DNA of 64,000 nucleotides from Atrina japonica (GCA_030159075.1 BROG01000479.1:62001-126000), one strand, 5' to 3'. Counted from the first letter of the stretch, positions 23,612-50,345 are shown. A program made the numbers and translations. Notes: a model not told the origin generated them from the letters alone.

Positions 23612-24433
23612 TCAACGGGCGACAAACTTGTCGGCATCAGCGATGCTTTTAATAAGGAGCTTGGGTCCATCAGTTCGCAAACGCATGAAGATTCTGTCGT
23701 CCTGTGTCCAGTGTTGGTGAATCTTTCGTTGCTTCCTGAGTTTGGCAAGGTGTTGCACAGTTTTATATCGACGTTTTGTAAGGTCCTCGTTTATGAAGCG
23801 CCTTAGGTTGTCATTTTTTAGCTGGAACCGGCGTTCATAGACTTGTTGACGAACTCTATAGGAGAGAAATCGAGCAATGATCTGGCATTTACCATTTGCT
23901 GGCTCACCTACTACATGGGATCTACCAATGTCTTGATCGGTAACCCTAACACCTACTTTCTGACATATCGCATATACAATATTGTCGGTGCCGAGTTGCC
24001 ACGGTGACTCAGGAGTGCGCCCTTCAACCGTTTTGTATGGGATATTAGAGAATCTGAGACATGTACGTCTTGAATATTGTTCTTGCTCTTCTGCCTGGGA
24101 TTCGAGCCTGTCAATGCGATTTTTTAGATCAGTTATCTCTTGATCTTTTGATATTAGGTGTTTCTTAAGGAGTGACAGTTTATTATCTACGGTTTCTGCA
24201 AAGAGATTTTCTATGTGTGAATCAATTTGCGGCTTAATGATTTCAAGAACGCCGTTTAATATTTGGTCGCGTAATGACGATAAAACTTGTTCGTCCATGA
24301 GTGCTTTCATAATTGCACATCGTAGCATGTCTGTCTCTCCGGTATTATCAAATTCGCCAGTTTGCGTGACTCTTTTGGCCACAGGCTTTTCTGGAGTTAC
24401 GGACATTTTCCTCTTTGAAGAACAATCAACCAT
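23612..24433 (-). CDS. LINE ORF1 protein (nucleic-acid-binding), intact
   Basis: An intact 273-codon frame starts with ATG at 24433. Residues ~70-118 are heptad-like and charged, including LLKKHLISKDQEITDLKNRI, as expected for the coiled coil that trimerises ORF1 proteins. Residues ~120-270 resemble the L1-type ORF1 RNA-binding region (RRTCLRFSNIPYK, then FLSYRVRQQVYERR). There is no CCHC knuckle. Its role in the family is RNA binding and chaperone activity during target-primed reverse transcription. Unlike ORF2 it has no stop or frameshift, so it may have decayed less or could still be translated. Confidence 0.85.
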   Translation of the reverse strand: MVDCSSKRKMSVTPEKPVAKRVTQTGEFDNTGETDMLRCAIMKALMDEQVLSSLRDQILNGVLEIIKPQIDSHIENLFAETVDNKLSLLKKHLISKDQEITDLKNRIDRLESQAEEQEQYSRRTCLRFSNIPYKTVEGRTPESPWQLGTDNIVYAICQKVGVRVTDQDIGRSHVVGEPANGKCQIIARFLSYRVRQQVYERRFQLKNDNLRRFINEDLTKRRYKTVQHLAKLRKQRKIHQHWTQDDRIFMRLRTDGPKLLIKSIADADKFVAR

Positions 24434-24694
24434 TATGTAAAACTGGTTGAGGTGAAAGCAGTGGAGCGTGGATGCAATGAAACATGACTGTAAGTTCGAT
24501 ACTGGGATATTGAGGGTATATACGACTTTTTAGAATAAAGTTCCCCAAGATATGCAAAGGCCTCGTGGGTTGGTGTTAATTAAATCACATACCTTGTGGT
24601 GAATGGTTTTGGAACCTCAAACCTGATATTTATCCATATATACACTAAAAATTCACTTATTCCTGGAGCTAAATTTCCATGATATATACAGTTT

Positions 24695-24706
24695 GACGCA
24701 TGCGCA
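24695..24706. promoter_or_regulatory. NRF1-like palindrome at LINE 5' end
   Basis: GACGCATGCGCA lies 10-22 bp inside the 5' end of the LINE and contains the GCATGC palindrome core of the NRF1 consensus. Its position fits an internal pol II promoter of a full-length element. This is sequence similarity only. Confidence 0.4.
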
Positions 24707-24716
24707 AAAGTTTATA

Positions 24717-24773
24717 TGAGTATGGCGTAAAACAAAAATAAAACCCCAAAAATCAAATCAAATCAATCGTCAC
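24717..24773 (+). mobile_element. SINE family 1, displaced 3' tail and target duplication
   Basis: TGAGTATGGCGTAAAACAAA and the following A-rich bases complete the SINE begun at 18912, as seen by comparison with the uninterrupted tail at 40525-40575. It ends in TCAATCGTCAC at 24763-24773, the partner of 18901-18911. Confidence 0.92.
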
Positions 24774-26150
24774 CACGTGTCATTACATTCGGTTGAATCA
24801 GTACCAATTTGTAGATTACTAATTAGTCGAATCATCGTTATAAAGCCGCTATATATTATTTCAAATGAAAATATTTTTATTACAATATTTTCAATTTTGG
24901 AAGTTTAAAACTGTTCATTTAACATTTGCTGAAAGTCATGCCGACAATGATATCTTACATATGCGGCTCGAAACTTGTCAATCTACCCTCATATGTGTGA
25001 GGGGTGTATGTGTTGTTGCTGCTGTTGTTGTTGTTGGTGGTGGTGGTGTCTATAGCCCCGCCAAGAATTTTCACAAATATGGAGATGTCACCAAGAACAC
25101 GTAAAGTACCGAAAATTTTATTTGGCGGTAAGACAGACTTTTTGTTATGTGTTTTTTTTATTTTACACTCCTGAATTCTGACAGTGGACTTTACCATTCT
25201 TTGAAACGGAGGAGTCCAAATGTGGATACAGGGTGGATGAGGTAATACATCAGAGAAATAAATCAAAACATGAATAAGATCTTGGATTTTAAATTAAAAA
25301 TAAATCCTTGAAAGAACTCTTTTGATAAAGCAGTGATAGAATGGTATGTCAAAACAGGGATAACATATTTTCTTCTTTATCTGAACGATATGTCAAGGCC
25401 ATTGAACCTTTTAAAAGCAACAACAAATCTAGTAGATTAAGAATACTCTAATATCGAAGATCAATGACAGAAAGGTCCGCCATCTTGACCTTTTGATTCC
25501 CCTCTGTATTAAAAGTTTTGATTTTAGAGACGATGTAATTTCTCCTTCATTTTCAAATAACATTTACAATGCCACGGAAATATTCGACCTCGATTCTATA
25601 TACGAATTAGGGGATCGCTAAATTACTCATTTTTAATACGTAGTTTACAAAGCAAGTGTCGAATCAACAGAATACATGTTTTGAAGCTTACGGTACATTC
25701 GGGGAGTACAATGTTTTGACACATAATGTTATCTTCTGCCATTAAAATAACTATTTGAAAATTACAGAAACGGAATGATTGAAGAGTTATTGCTCCAAAT
25801 ATCGTGTTCGATATGTATTTTTAAGGTATTTTTCACATTTAGACACTTTGAAAATCTCTGAAATTCTATCTTAAAGTATGACTATAAATGGTTGTGTATG
25901 TTTACGTCGTGGTATAGGAATACAAAAGCAATGATTTATGGTCTGTTTACTTGTCTACCATTTATACAAAATACAATGTATATTGATCATGCTAAAATTG
26001 GAAGGTTATATCAGATGAAATTAGAGATTTGTTCAGTTATATATCAATTCCGAAAAGAAAAGTCTATTTTTTAAATATATTTGTCAATCTGTTTGATTAA
26101 CCATTATTTTATACAAGTATAGGCAAGAAAGAAAGAAAAAACCACTCCCC
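24774..26150. other. No gene supported
   Basis: AT-rich sequence with a GTT/GGT-rich stretch at about 25010-25050. ORFs here are short and carry no recognisable domain. Confidence 0.4.
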
Positions 26151-26154
26151 TGAA

Positions 26155-26305
26155 GACACAATCAAATCAGCATTTACCTCTCACAAAACTCAACCAAATC
26201 AGCACAATTCAACCAAACCAGCAACTACCTCCCACAACACTCAACCAAACCAGCAATTACCTCCCACAAAACTCAACCAAACCAGCAAATACCTCCCAAA
26301 CCAAT
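26155..26305 (+). repeat. Degenerate ~33-bp minisatellite
   Basis: Four to five units of the type CTCAACCAAACCAGCAATTA followed by CCTCCCACAAAA, with indels. Confidence 0.75.
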
Positions 26306-26699
26306 AAACCGGTACATCAAAAAGCTGAAGCTTAAAATGGCAGATTGATTTGTAAGAAATAGCAATATAAATATCATACTCCTCACGACATTGATCGTAA
26401 AGAGGACCAGGAGACTAGGCGAGCGTCAAAACAAGGATTTAGAGGTTTTTAATGCACCTACCTAACACACAGCTATCATATAATATATCATTCGAAATGT
26501 CCTTCATTGTATACAGAATTTCCTGGTCGTAAAATTGGGAAATGGTCAAATTTTTGTAAAAACGACAAAAAAAAAGAAAAAAGTAAAAAAGTCGGAAAAT
26601 CATTAATTGACAACATTGTTAGAAAAATGTCGTTTAAAAACAAACTCCACTGCAACATATTATGAAATTTATTATTTGCTAAACTATAGTCTATTTAAG
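26306..26699. other. No gene seen
   Basis: AT-rich, with an A-rich run at about 26565-26600. No feature supported. Confidence 0.4.
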
Positions 26700-28012
26700 T
26701 TTCGTTAGCAATATAAAACATCTCAGGTACCAAAGTATAAATCTTTAGGATGTCCAGGACACAGATAAAAATCCGGCAAAAATGGATAAACACGGACCTC
26801 AGGGAACCAAGAGGTGGGATTAGGTGCCATGGAGTAGTAAGCATCCCGTGTCGACCGGTCACACCAGCCGTGAGTCCTCGGTCAAGTCCAAATGAAATAC
26901 GTGAGGAACGAATCCTCGTCATAATTGGTACAGACGTCCCAACAACCGCCAACGAAAAGGCAACTCAACATTCCACCCAGTGAAACAGAGTAATTGCAAA
27001 CAAGACTATTATACCGACCGTATTATTTGCGGAATGTTGACATCAAACGAAGTTTTCGATATCCCTGTGTCAATAATTTGTAAGTGAGTAGTTTATATCT
27101 GTATATGAAATGTTCATATGTTGAACACACCCTGGCATATCGGATCTTTTGTGAAATATAAACTCCATATGTGGGTGACTGAGGGATATTACTACTTAAA
27201 TGTGGAAAATTTACGATAGGAAAGCCAAAATCATCGCGTTTTTCGTATAGCTTAGTTGCCAATTTCCCGTCTTTGTAAATAGTAAGTAAAATGTCTAAAT
27301 ATGAAGCGTGTGTGCTTGATTCTGCTGTATCTTTAATTTCTAGTTCCCTGGGATATATCACATTGACAGATGTATGAAAATTGTCATTATTAATTGACAA
27401 AATGTCGTCGATATATCTAAATGTGAAATCAAAGGACACCGCCAGCTTTTTCTTCTTTTGATTCAGTATGAATAAAGGAACAGGTTGGCCAATAAAGGGA
27501 CACAAGACTGCCGACAGTTTGTTGAAAGACCACGTCTCCGAACATTACAAATATATTGTCTATTAGAAATTCCAGCATGTTTTTAATATCAACTTCAGTG
27601 TATTTATGTGTAGAATCAGTGTGGTGTTTGACAAAATAAGTATCATGATAACCAATCACTAGATATTTAAATTTTCGGGTACCACCTTTAGTGAAAAAAC
27701 AGTTGTCTATGATGCTAAAAAGTCTTTCTTTTAATTTTTTATGTGGAATAGTTGTGTAAAGAGTAGAAAAGTCGTATGTTTTGATACCATGAATTTGAAG
27801 TTGTGTAGAATTTTTAAGTATCCACATCTGATTTACACCGCTTCTGGAATAAACAACTGTACAGTATTGCTGAAATTTCTCCTTAACGGCTGTCGATATC
27901 TTGGTAAGGAGTAAAGATAAAGGTTTGCTAGAAAATTTCCTGGATCCTGCTATGTACCTCTGCTTATATGGGATTTTATGAAGTTTAGGTATCCAATATA
28001 AATATGGTAGCT
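26700..28012 (-). mobile_element. Penelope-like element relic (RT and 3' end)
   Basis: On the minus strand from 28012: YWIPKLHKIPYKQRYIAGSR, then FSSKPLSLLLTKIST, SGVNQMWILKN and DFSTLYTTIPHKKL. VFQQTVG is followed by a frameshift. After it come FRYIDDILSINN (the Penelope-family RT active site), SYLDILLTIYKDGK, SQKIRYARVCSTYEHFI and, past a stop, a YGRYN...LVCNYSVSL segment. The 3' non-coding part runs to about 26700. The frame is broken at least twice and the 5' part is missing. I see no GIY-YIG endonuclease. The 3' end recurs at 32335, 48328, 50515 and 58490. Confidence 0.88.
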
Positions 28013-28562
28013 ATAAAATCAGTATCGGTTGTATTTTCAAAAACCCGCATTTACAATAAAAAATGTCGTAATTTGTGAGAGTCACATTTTTGAGGGGTAT
28101 CGACGTAAACCGCTCCGTAAGATTTTACTTTGTGTTAAAAACATACGAATTTTATGGGTTTTATATACATAACATAAATAGATAGTTTTTATGTTTTTAT
28201 ACCGACAAAATATTAATAAACCTATATTGCAACATCTCGATAAAGTCCTTTAAAACGCATAATTACAGTACAGTTAAATAGACATGCTTTCGTTCCCCTG
28301 TTACTTCGACGATCATAAGAACATTATAACATTTGTTTGTTTTTTTTTTGTTTTTTGTTTTTTTGTATTTTTTTTAATTTAGTATTTGTTTTTTGTTTTT
28401 TTTTTAAAACTACCACTGTTATTAAACACACAACAAATGTAATACAAAATATACAATGTATTTATTTTAGCTGTAATTACAAAAACACATCAATAATTAT
28501 ATTTACCTATATGTGAATGACGTTAAGGTAACCTTTATGTTGCTCGTTTGCTAACACGCTCT
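28013..28562. other. No gene seen; T-rich
   Basis: Includes a run of T-rich sequence at about 28338-28406. No exon supported. Confidence 0.4.
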
Positions 28563-29960
28563 CTCGCTAGTCAATAGTATCGTTTTCATCTTCATCATTG
28601 TCATTAGTTTCGTCTTCGAGCTCGATGTCCTCTTTAGAATAAATATTTTAGCAGTTATCACTACCCTGACATGGACAAAGCTCAGTATAAGACCACTGTT
28701 GCCCTCAGCAAACACAAGACTTGCTACACATATATTTCCCTTTACCAGAACATACAAAATCTTGCAGAAAACCGGACGTCATCATACCTAAAATGTAGAC
28801 GGGCTCCGGGCCATATGAACTGTTTTTCCACCCATTTTCATAGGGATACAAAGGAGTTGGATGATGGAGATGCCAGGACACCCAAATTTTCGTTTGAAGA
28901 CATGACTAAAAACATGTTAATTGAATGCAGGTTCACTTGATGGCAATCGTAACAAACTTGTGTCTTTGCATGTTGCAAGTTTAACACGTAACTTGTTTAG
29001 GCCAACATCGATAAGGCAAATTTGCCTTTTGGGTCTTACAAGCTTGAAACAAGCTCTCTGGCTGCTGACAACGCTGACGGAAAAAAATCAATATTGTCAA
29101 AGTTTTGAGATAAACTTACTCGTCGATCTTTTTATCAATTATTTTTCCAAGCCCAAATATAGTGGTATCACAACTCTTTAAATCATGAACTGCAGTGAGA
29201 ATATTGGTAAGTAACGATGAAAGACCACAAAAACCACATTTGTACAGTAGACACAAGGTCTTTGAAATAATACACACCGAGCCCAAGAACATTAGTAACA
29301 GAACACTTGATTATGATTCTTCTCCTTACATTCAACTGCTAAAAGACTTTATCATGAGTGCATATCATGAAGCAAGATTCTTGTGTCAGCTTCTTCATGC
29401 AAACAGAAAAGGTCTGGAAGGTCAGTTGCATGCTCTACAGAAAGTTGTCGCATAATTTTTGAATTTGAAAATGCACCGACAAGAACTAAACATTTATTTT
29501 CCTCGAAGCAGATATCAGACAAATTGCTGCTCAGCTAGTCACCAAGGAAAGTAATTAGGGCTTGCTTGTATTTTTCTGTTTCATAGGAACTTTATCCAGT
29601 CTGGAGCTGTTCGGCCTTCAGGTATATGACTTTTTGTGTAGTTGTTGTTGCCGATCGTCTATTACGCTCTGCTGTTTTACAGAAATATTCAGTGTGACAG
29701 CGATCGAAGACATCAACAACCTTGTCTGTGAATCGGAAGCATGATTGTACTTGCATAATATACGATTTGGCCATGTTTCAAAACTTGAACATCTTTTTTT
29801 CCCATTAATTGACTGAATTATGCTCACCCCATCTCTGATTAGTACGGTTGCACAGTGGTCGAATGGATATGTTAGGAACTGATCCAATTATATTTTCCAA
29901 TCCATGGGCAAGATCAGACTTATTTGTCTTCCTATAGTTCCATCGTCATGAAATAATGCA
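28563..29960 (-). pseudogene. Decayed selfish ORF of the HEEADTR / GCDT / cysteine-rich-tail family
   Basis: Minus-strand frames, broken by many stops and shifts, carry ordered blocks of a protein family common in cnidarian and mollusc genomes. They are DGVSIIQSING (near 29820), VDVFDRCHTEYFCKTAERNR (near 29700), CLHEEADTRILLH (near 29390), HDLKSCDTTIFGLGK (near 29160), PLYPYENGW (near 28840) and a Cys-rich end, YMCSKSCVC, then TELCPCQGSDNC, and an acidic tail. I recognise this as a repetitive, probably mobile-element-borne family from memory of its motifs and cannot name the element class. Recurrence elsewhere is not shown in this window. Confidence 0.7.
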
Positions 29961-31934
29961 GTCGGAATAGGACAAATTGGAAAGGACAAAACAGTGTCCA
30001 CTGAGTTAGCGATAGTGCACGTCTGAACACAAGATCAGGATTCGCAAGGCCTTTTACAATTTCCCCTGATTTGCATTTTAGTTTCACTTTGGGGTTCATA
30101 TCTTCAATCAATTCAATCCTGATCTTTCGATAGAATTGTAAAGGCTACGTATATCATCTGTTGATCTTTATCTTCTTTTCCCTGTTTCAACGGATTGTAA
30201 TATTTCACTAATACTTTCCAATAAAAATCACATCTTGCATTCAAAAAGTAATAATAAAACACATAATCATAAAATAGACCGACTTTAACATTTTTACTCA
30301 GATTGTGTTTGGGTCCAAAATTGATGATGGACCGAGTATGTGAATGACAAAGAGCATTTGAGTTTTGCAAAAGAGTTATTCTGAAAGGTTATTGCATTCA
30401 GAAATACAGCGGAATTTTTTAAGGTACGAGAAGACCTAAATTCTAATGAATTTTTTTCTACAAATAATCGTTTAACGCACATGTTATCACCGTCTCGTCT
30501 ATGTGTCGTGGGACAAAAATCATTCAGTGACAGCTTATATCGCTTTAACACATATACGAATATTTATTTAGCATTATGATAACACGAATGCTGTTTTGGC
30601 AAATGAAATGTTACCTATACATAATTAGTTAATTGATTTATTCAAATTTGTCCAAAATGCCAAACTTAGCTGTGCGTTAGATAGGTGCATCAAAAACCTT
30701 AACGAATGTTTTTTTTCAAATCTAGTGAACATTGGACAAACACTGAAAAACACAAAGATGTGACCAGGTGCCAGTAGAAAAAGTAGGCATGAGCACTCGA
30801 TGACCTGTCTCACCCGCCATAAATGAAGGAAGCGAAGAAGACATTGACACTGGCAGACGATTCTTCCAGGACCTGAATTGTACTCAGTATTCAAGCTTAG
30901 CTGAAATGTTTTGTATTAGAAACTGATAGAACATTCAGGATTTTCGCTGCAACTTGATATCTGTGCATGTTTACAGCATACAGTCAGTTGCAAATGATAA
31001 TGGGTAGTAATACACATATGAAGAAAAAATTGAAGAGACATTTAACATAGCACACATTCAAATGTCAAGTACTATACTTAAGGTCATTTCTCCTTTCTTT
31101 GTGAAAATCATGCATATGAGTCACTGTTTTTATACCTTGAGACATGAATTAGAGTAGCGTTGATAAAAAGTTTTGTCTTAAGATCAAATAACCTTACGAC
31201 GTAGGACTAACGACTTCTTGTTAAAACGGACAGCCAGAAGTTTTATAAACGACTATAATTATAACCAAGATAACAAAGTGAAAGTTAACATTGAGCTTAA
31301 GTGCTGGGAAAACATGGTGACTTTGCGTCCAGAATGCACTGTTACAAATAACGTTGCTGTAAATATTCAATGTATCATTCTCCCGACAGTAACAATTACA
31401 TAAATCCTATGTAGCTAAATATAATGTCTAAATATTAGAGACAACAATGTGAAACATGATTTAAATGTCGAAACATTGAGCATTATTGAATCTAAGTCCA
31501 CTTTGAGTTTCAGTTAAAAGTGTATAGGTCGAGGAGGTGATGGATCAACAAGTCCCAACCGAGGCGTCCGCCGAGGTTGGGATATTGACTCATCCCACAC
31601 GAGACTGATATTTTTCTATCTGGAACTCAAATGTGGTGCTTGATTGTTTTTCTCGCACATGGAAAGCTTGATATTCTGTTTGATTACATGCATACATAAT
31701 TTAGTAACCGCGTCACTCATCTTTTTTCATCCACCATCTGCATAAACTTGCATTATATATATATATATATAATATATATATACTTTCAACAAACAAATTT
31801 GGTTGGATTTATGTGTAACTGATAATCGATTTTAACAATGTAAACTATCTAGTATTCCGGGCGTGTTCAACATATGATCATTTCATATAAATACTCAAAT
31901 TACTTCCTTAAACGATGTTGTCATAAGGATATTA
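29961..31934. other. No gene supported
   Basis: 29961-30550 may hold further, unreadable upstream parts of the relic to its left. I found no clear motif there. 30550-31934 shows no supported exon. Confidence 0.35.
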
Positions 31935-32150
31935 TATACATAATGCCAATTTTATAGTTTTGCAAAAAAAGGCCAAATCAAATGTTTTAAGACAATCGTT
32001 TCTGTCTATAAGACTTCATCTGTTGAGCTCCAATTTAGAAAAGGAGATGTTGAGTACCGAAACAGAAAGTTGTATCAAACAAGGCAAAATAATAAACCCT
32101 CAAATCCGTCTAAGATTAAGCGTTGTAAAAAGAATGTTTTTATGATCTGA
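31935..32150 (+). repeat. Dispersed repeat R1, copy 1
   Basis: Contains GACAATCGTTTCTGTC, TAAGACTTCATCTGTTGAGC, ACAAGGCAAAATAATAAA and AAATCCGTCTAAGA in the order shared by the five R1 copies. Non-coding, no terminal repeat defined. Confidence 0.8.
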
Positions 32151-32334
32151 TAAACATATAATGTCAACATTTTGCAAACTTAACAGTCGGTATAATGACC
32201 TTGTTTCCAATTAATATTCATCAATAACTGAAATGTTGAGTTATCTCTTCAACAGAAGTTGTTGAATCGCCTATACTTTTGTTGACCTTATTTGTTTTTA
32301 TATGAATTTGACTGTGGCCTCGGACTATGATACA

Positions 32335-32450
32335 TATAAAAATCTCAGATACCAAAGTTTCATTCATTAGGATGTAAAGGATATAGATACAAATCAGGTA
32401 ATAATGGAGTAAGCATCCCCCGTCACACAATCCGTGAGTTCATATTTAAA
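32335..32450 (-). mobile_element. Penelope-like element 3'-end fragment
   Basis: Matches part of 26700-26990: CTCAGATACCAAAGT, TTAGGATGT, AGTAAGCATCCC and ATCCGTGAG. Internally deleted. Confidence 0.65.
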
Positions 32451-32523
32451 TCAGATAAACAGCCAAATAAATAGGTATAAAACTATCATAAATACAGACA
32501 AATAGACAGACTACAGTACGTAG

Positions 32524-32556
32524 ATGCATACATACATACATACATACATACATACA

Positions 32557-32588
<32 letters not shown>

Positions 32589-32762
32589 CATACAGACAGA
32601 CAGACAGACAGGCAGATGGACAGACCGACACATACACGCATACATACATACAATACATACATACAATACATACATACATACATACATACATACATACATA
32701 CATACATACATACATACATACATACATACTTACATACTTACATACATGCATACATATACATA
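32524..32762. repeat. (CATA)n tetranucleotide array
   Basis: Long CATACATA runs with a GACA/GGCA-bearing interruption at about 32594-32640. It makes long Tyr/Val/Cys/Met or His/Thr/Ile ORFs in several frames, which are not genes. Confidence 0.97.
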
Positions 32763-32774
32763 CATTGTTTGTCG

Positions 32775-32992
32775 GTTGGATTGTTGTTGAACGTTTCACT
32801 CAAGAATCTTTCACTCATGTCACCAACACCGGTGAAGGGCTTGAAAGTTTGACCTATGCTCGGTACTTGCGGCATTGAGTAGTAAGGGTTTTTTAACGTG
32901 TCGACACCTACTGTGACATGGGACATCGGCTTTTACTCACGACCTTACGATCCAGAGTCGAGTGCGCTACCTACTGGGCCAAGCTGGCTCCA
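32775..32992 (-). mobile_element. tRNA-derived SINE, family 2
   Basis: The minus-strand head is TTGGCCCAGTAGGTAGCGC, followed by GATCGTAAGGTCGTGAGT. The body is ACACGTTAAAAAACCCTTAC, AGGTCAAACTTTCAAGC, CACCGGTGTTGGTGAC and AGAAAGATTCTTGAGTGAA(ACGTT). It shares this order with 54845-55120. Confidence 0.85.
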
Positions 32993-33582
32993 TGCGTACG
33001 TACGTATGTATGTACGTACTTTTGTACGTACACCCATATACATTGTATTCATACATATCAATAGATACATAGATAAATATAGACCATTGCATAGTATTTA
33101 TCTATACATAAATTTTTCTGTTAAATAAAAAGTAATTAAGGACCGATTTACTTTCTTAAGTAAATAAATTAGAGGAAAGGTTAAAAGCGGATTAGCATAA
33201 ATTCCATCAAAGATATGGGATTGCAAATTTAGCAGCAAACAATACCAAAAAGGTGAGGATGTAACAGACACATATATAATTAACATCTGATCGAAATGCG
33301 TTTCGGCGACTTTTAAAAATCGATCTTGCTACAAAACGATTAAACCTATTTTCACTTATCAGAAGACGGATACAGGATTTAATACCACTGCCAAAATTTA
33401 TCGGAAGGTTTTATTCAAATCTAGTGTAAATGTACGCTTTTGGTCTGGTATTCACCCAATATACCATCACTCTTATCACAAAATGAAATAAATTATTTAT
33501 ATATACGTAGATACGCTGATATGTACGAACTAGGCATTTTAAATACAAAACTATACCTAGATTTAGATTATTAGAGTTTAGC
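32993..33582. other. Upstream region of the VWA gene
   Basis: Short ACGT/GTAC repeats (32995-33030), then AT-rich sequence. TTATTTATATATA at about 33494-33507 could act as a TATA element ~80 bp before the start codon. Weak evidence. Confidence 0.35.
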
Positions 33583-48704
<15,122 letters not shown>

Positions 48705-49370
48705 TCCAGAGTATTTGTTTCTGTTTTTCAATAATATGAACATAAAACAATCTTTCCACAGGAAGAGTAATATATTCGTTCACTGATTCACATTACATAT
48801 ATAAAAATTGTCCGAGAGAGCAGTCTGCATGATGTAGACTTAAAATCAATATGTATCGTGCTATGCACGGTGAAAATATTTATTAAACAATGACTGCGAA
48901 TACATTATAAATTGTCTATTTATTACAATTGCATGTGTCTGAGAACTGGTCATTAATACAGGTCTAATACAGAAAAAAACAGATAATACAAAAATTGTAA
49001 CTGGTCTAACACAGACGTTATACTTCCTGGTAGAGAATGGAAGCATTGAGAAATTGTTGTGTCCCTACGTCGAAAATCGAGAGTAAACTGAAATGGATTA
49101 CTGTAGACGACAACGAACAAAATTTAAGTCCCTGACAAAGTATTGGACAGAAATGATGGGCATGGTTGTTAATTTTCCGTCTGTGTAGATAGTAAGTAAA
49201 ATGTCCAAAAAACGATTTGCAAATATTTGTTTTTGAAATAGCGGGTGATGGATTCGTGGATAACCCAAAGTGTAACATTTATGTAGAATGTGTTGAAGAT
49301 TTGCGTGGAGATGTTGTCTCCAATGATGCAGTGGTTTTTAGTCAGATTTTGATGTTTATTTTAAGTTATT
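48705..49370. other. 3' flank of the VWA gene and old repeat sequence
   Basis: The VWA gene 3' UTR starts here; ATTAAA at about 48880 is a possible poly(A) signal. 49168-49205 matches a Penelope-like RT piece (compare 27262-27299: CCGTCT.TGTA.ATAGTAAGT), so a decayed minus-strand copy probably runs through here. Confidence 0.5.
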
Positions 49371-50102
49371 GATTAATAAAGGTGTCATGAAATGCGTGTT
49401 TTTATATTGATCTTTTATAATGTCCTTGTAGAGTCGTATTGGGTCTCGATCAGGGTCGGATACGCCTCGAGCTAAAGCAGCTAGCCTCGACCTAATATGG
49501 CTATAATTGGACATGATACAGGATAAATTTGAAAACATCCGTTTTATTACACTATCTATATATATACCAAATAACTAGATTATATTGTACTCATATGATT
49601 AAAATCAGACAAATATTATGCTTTTCTCTAATTTATGTTTCTGTGTATATAAATATATTTGCATTTCGATTTTGTTTTTTTTCTTTATGGTAAAAGCTAT
49701 GAATCCGAGTATGTCCTTGTTAATAAAGGTGTCATGAAATGGGTGTTTACATATTGATCCTCTATAATGCCCTTGTACAGTCGTATTGGGTCTCGATCAG
49801 GGTCGGATACGCCTCGAGCTAAAGCAGCTGACCTCGACCTAATACGGCTATGATTGGACATGATACAGTATCAATTTGAAAACATCTGTTTGATAACACT
49901 ATATATATATATATATAGAGTGAAACCTGTGTATAGGGGCAACCCAAAGGACCAGAAAAGATTGACCTTTATGTGCAGGTGAACCTTATACACAGGTTCA
50001 ATTTACTTGAAGTATGCAGTCAAGGGACTTGAAAAAACTGACTTTTATAAACAGGTAATCCTTATATTGAGGTGGCTGCTATAACAGGTTTTACTATATA
50101 TA

Positions 50103-50181
<79 letters not shown>

Positions 50182-50345
50182 ACTAGATTGTATTGAACTC
50201 ATATGATTCATGGAAAAAATTATGCTTTTTTTCTAATTTACGCCAGTTTCTAAAACATAAAATAGAAACGTGTATATAAATATATTAATTTTGCATTTCG
50301 ATTTAGTTTTTTTTTCTTTATGATAAATGCTATGGATCAGAATAT
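49371..50345 (+). repeat. ~350-bp tandem duplication, second copy carrying a MITE and (TA)n
   Basis: 49371-49721 is repeated from 49722 on: TTAATAAAGGTGTCATGAAA, CGTATTGGGTCTCGATCAGG, CGGATACGCCTCGAGCTAAA and CAGCT. In the second copy the part after TGATAACACTATATATAT is pushed apart by 49915-50175. It then resumes with AAATAACTAGATTGTATTGA and ends near TTTCTTTATGATAAATGCTA. Confidence 0.85.
49915..50094. mobile_element. pogo-like MITE with TAGAGTGAAACCTG ends
   Basis: The left end TAGAGTGAAACCTGTGTATA and right end ATAACAGGTTTTACTATA are inverted. Inner words CTTATACACAGGT and TTATAAACAGGTAATCCTTA echo the ends. Followed by (TA)n at 50090-50175. Confidence 0.65.

Larger units (their letters stand above)
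19132..24716 (-). mobile_element. Nearly full-length LINE (CR1/L2/Jockey-type), nested in a SINE
   Basis: This 5.6 kb minus-strand element has a ~280-bp 5' UTR, ORF1 (24433-23612), a ~760-bp linker, ORF2 (22851-19570, broken) and a ~440-bp 3' UTR. The 3' UTR ends with AATAAA and an A-rich tail, seen as T-runs at 19132-19150. Target-site duplications TGAGTATGGCG at 19120-19130 and 24717-24727 frame it exactly inside the tail of the SINE. The clade is inferred from the endonuclease/RT layout, a 2A-like N-terminus and the C-x-C-x8-H-x4-C tail; a tree would be needed to fix it. Confidence 0.93.

Noticed and set aside
32446..32852. Met-Tyr-Val-Cys and His-Thr-Tyr-Ile repeat ORFs
   Set aside because: Translations of the (CATA)n array.
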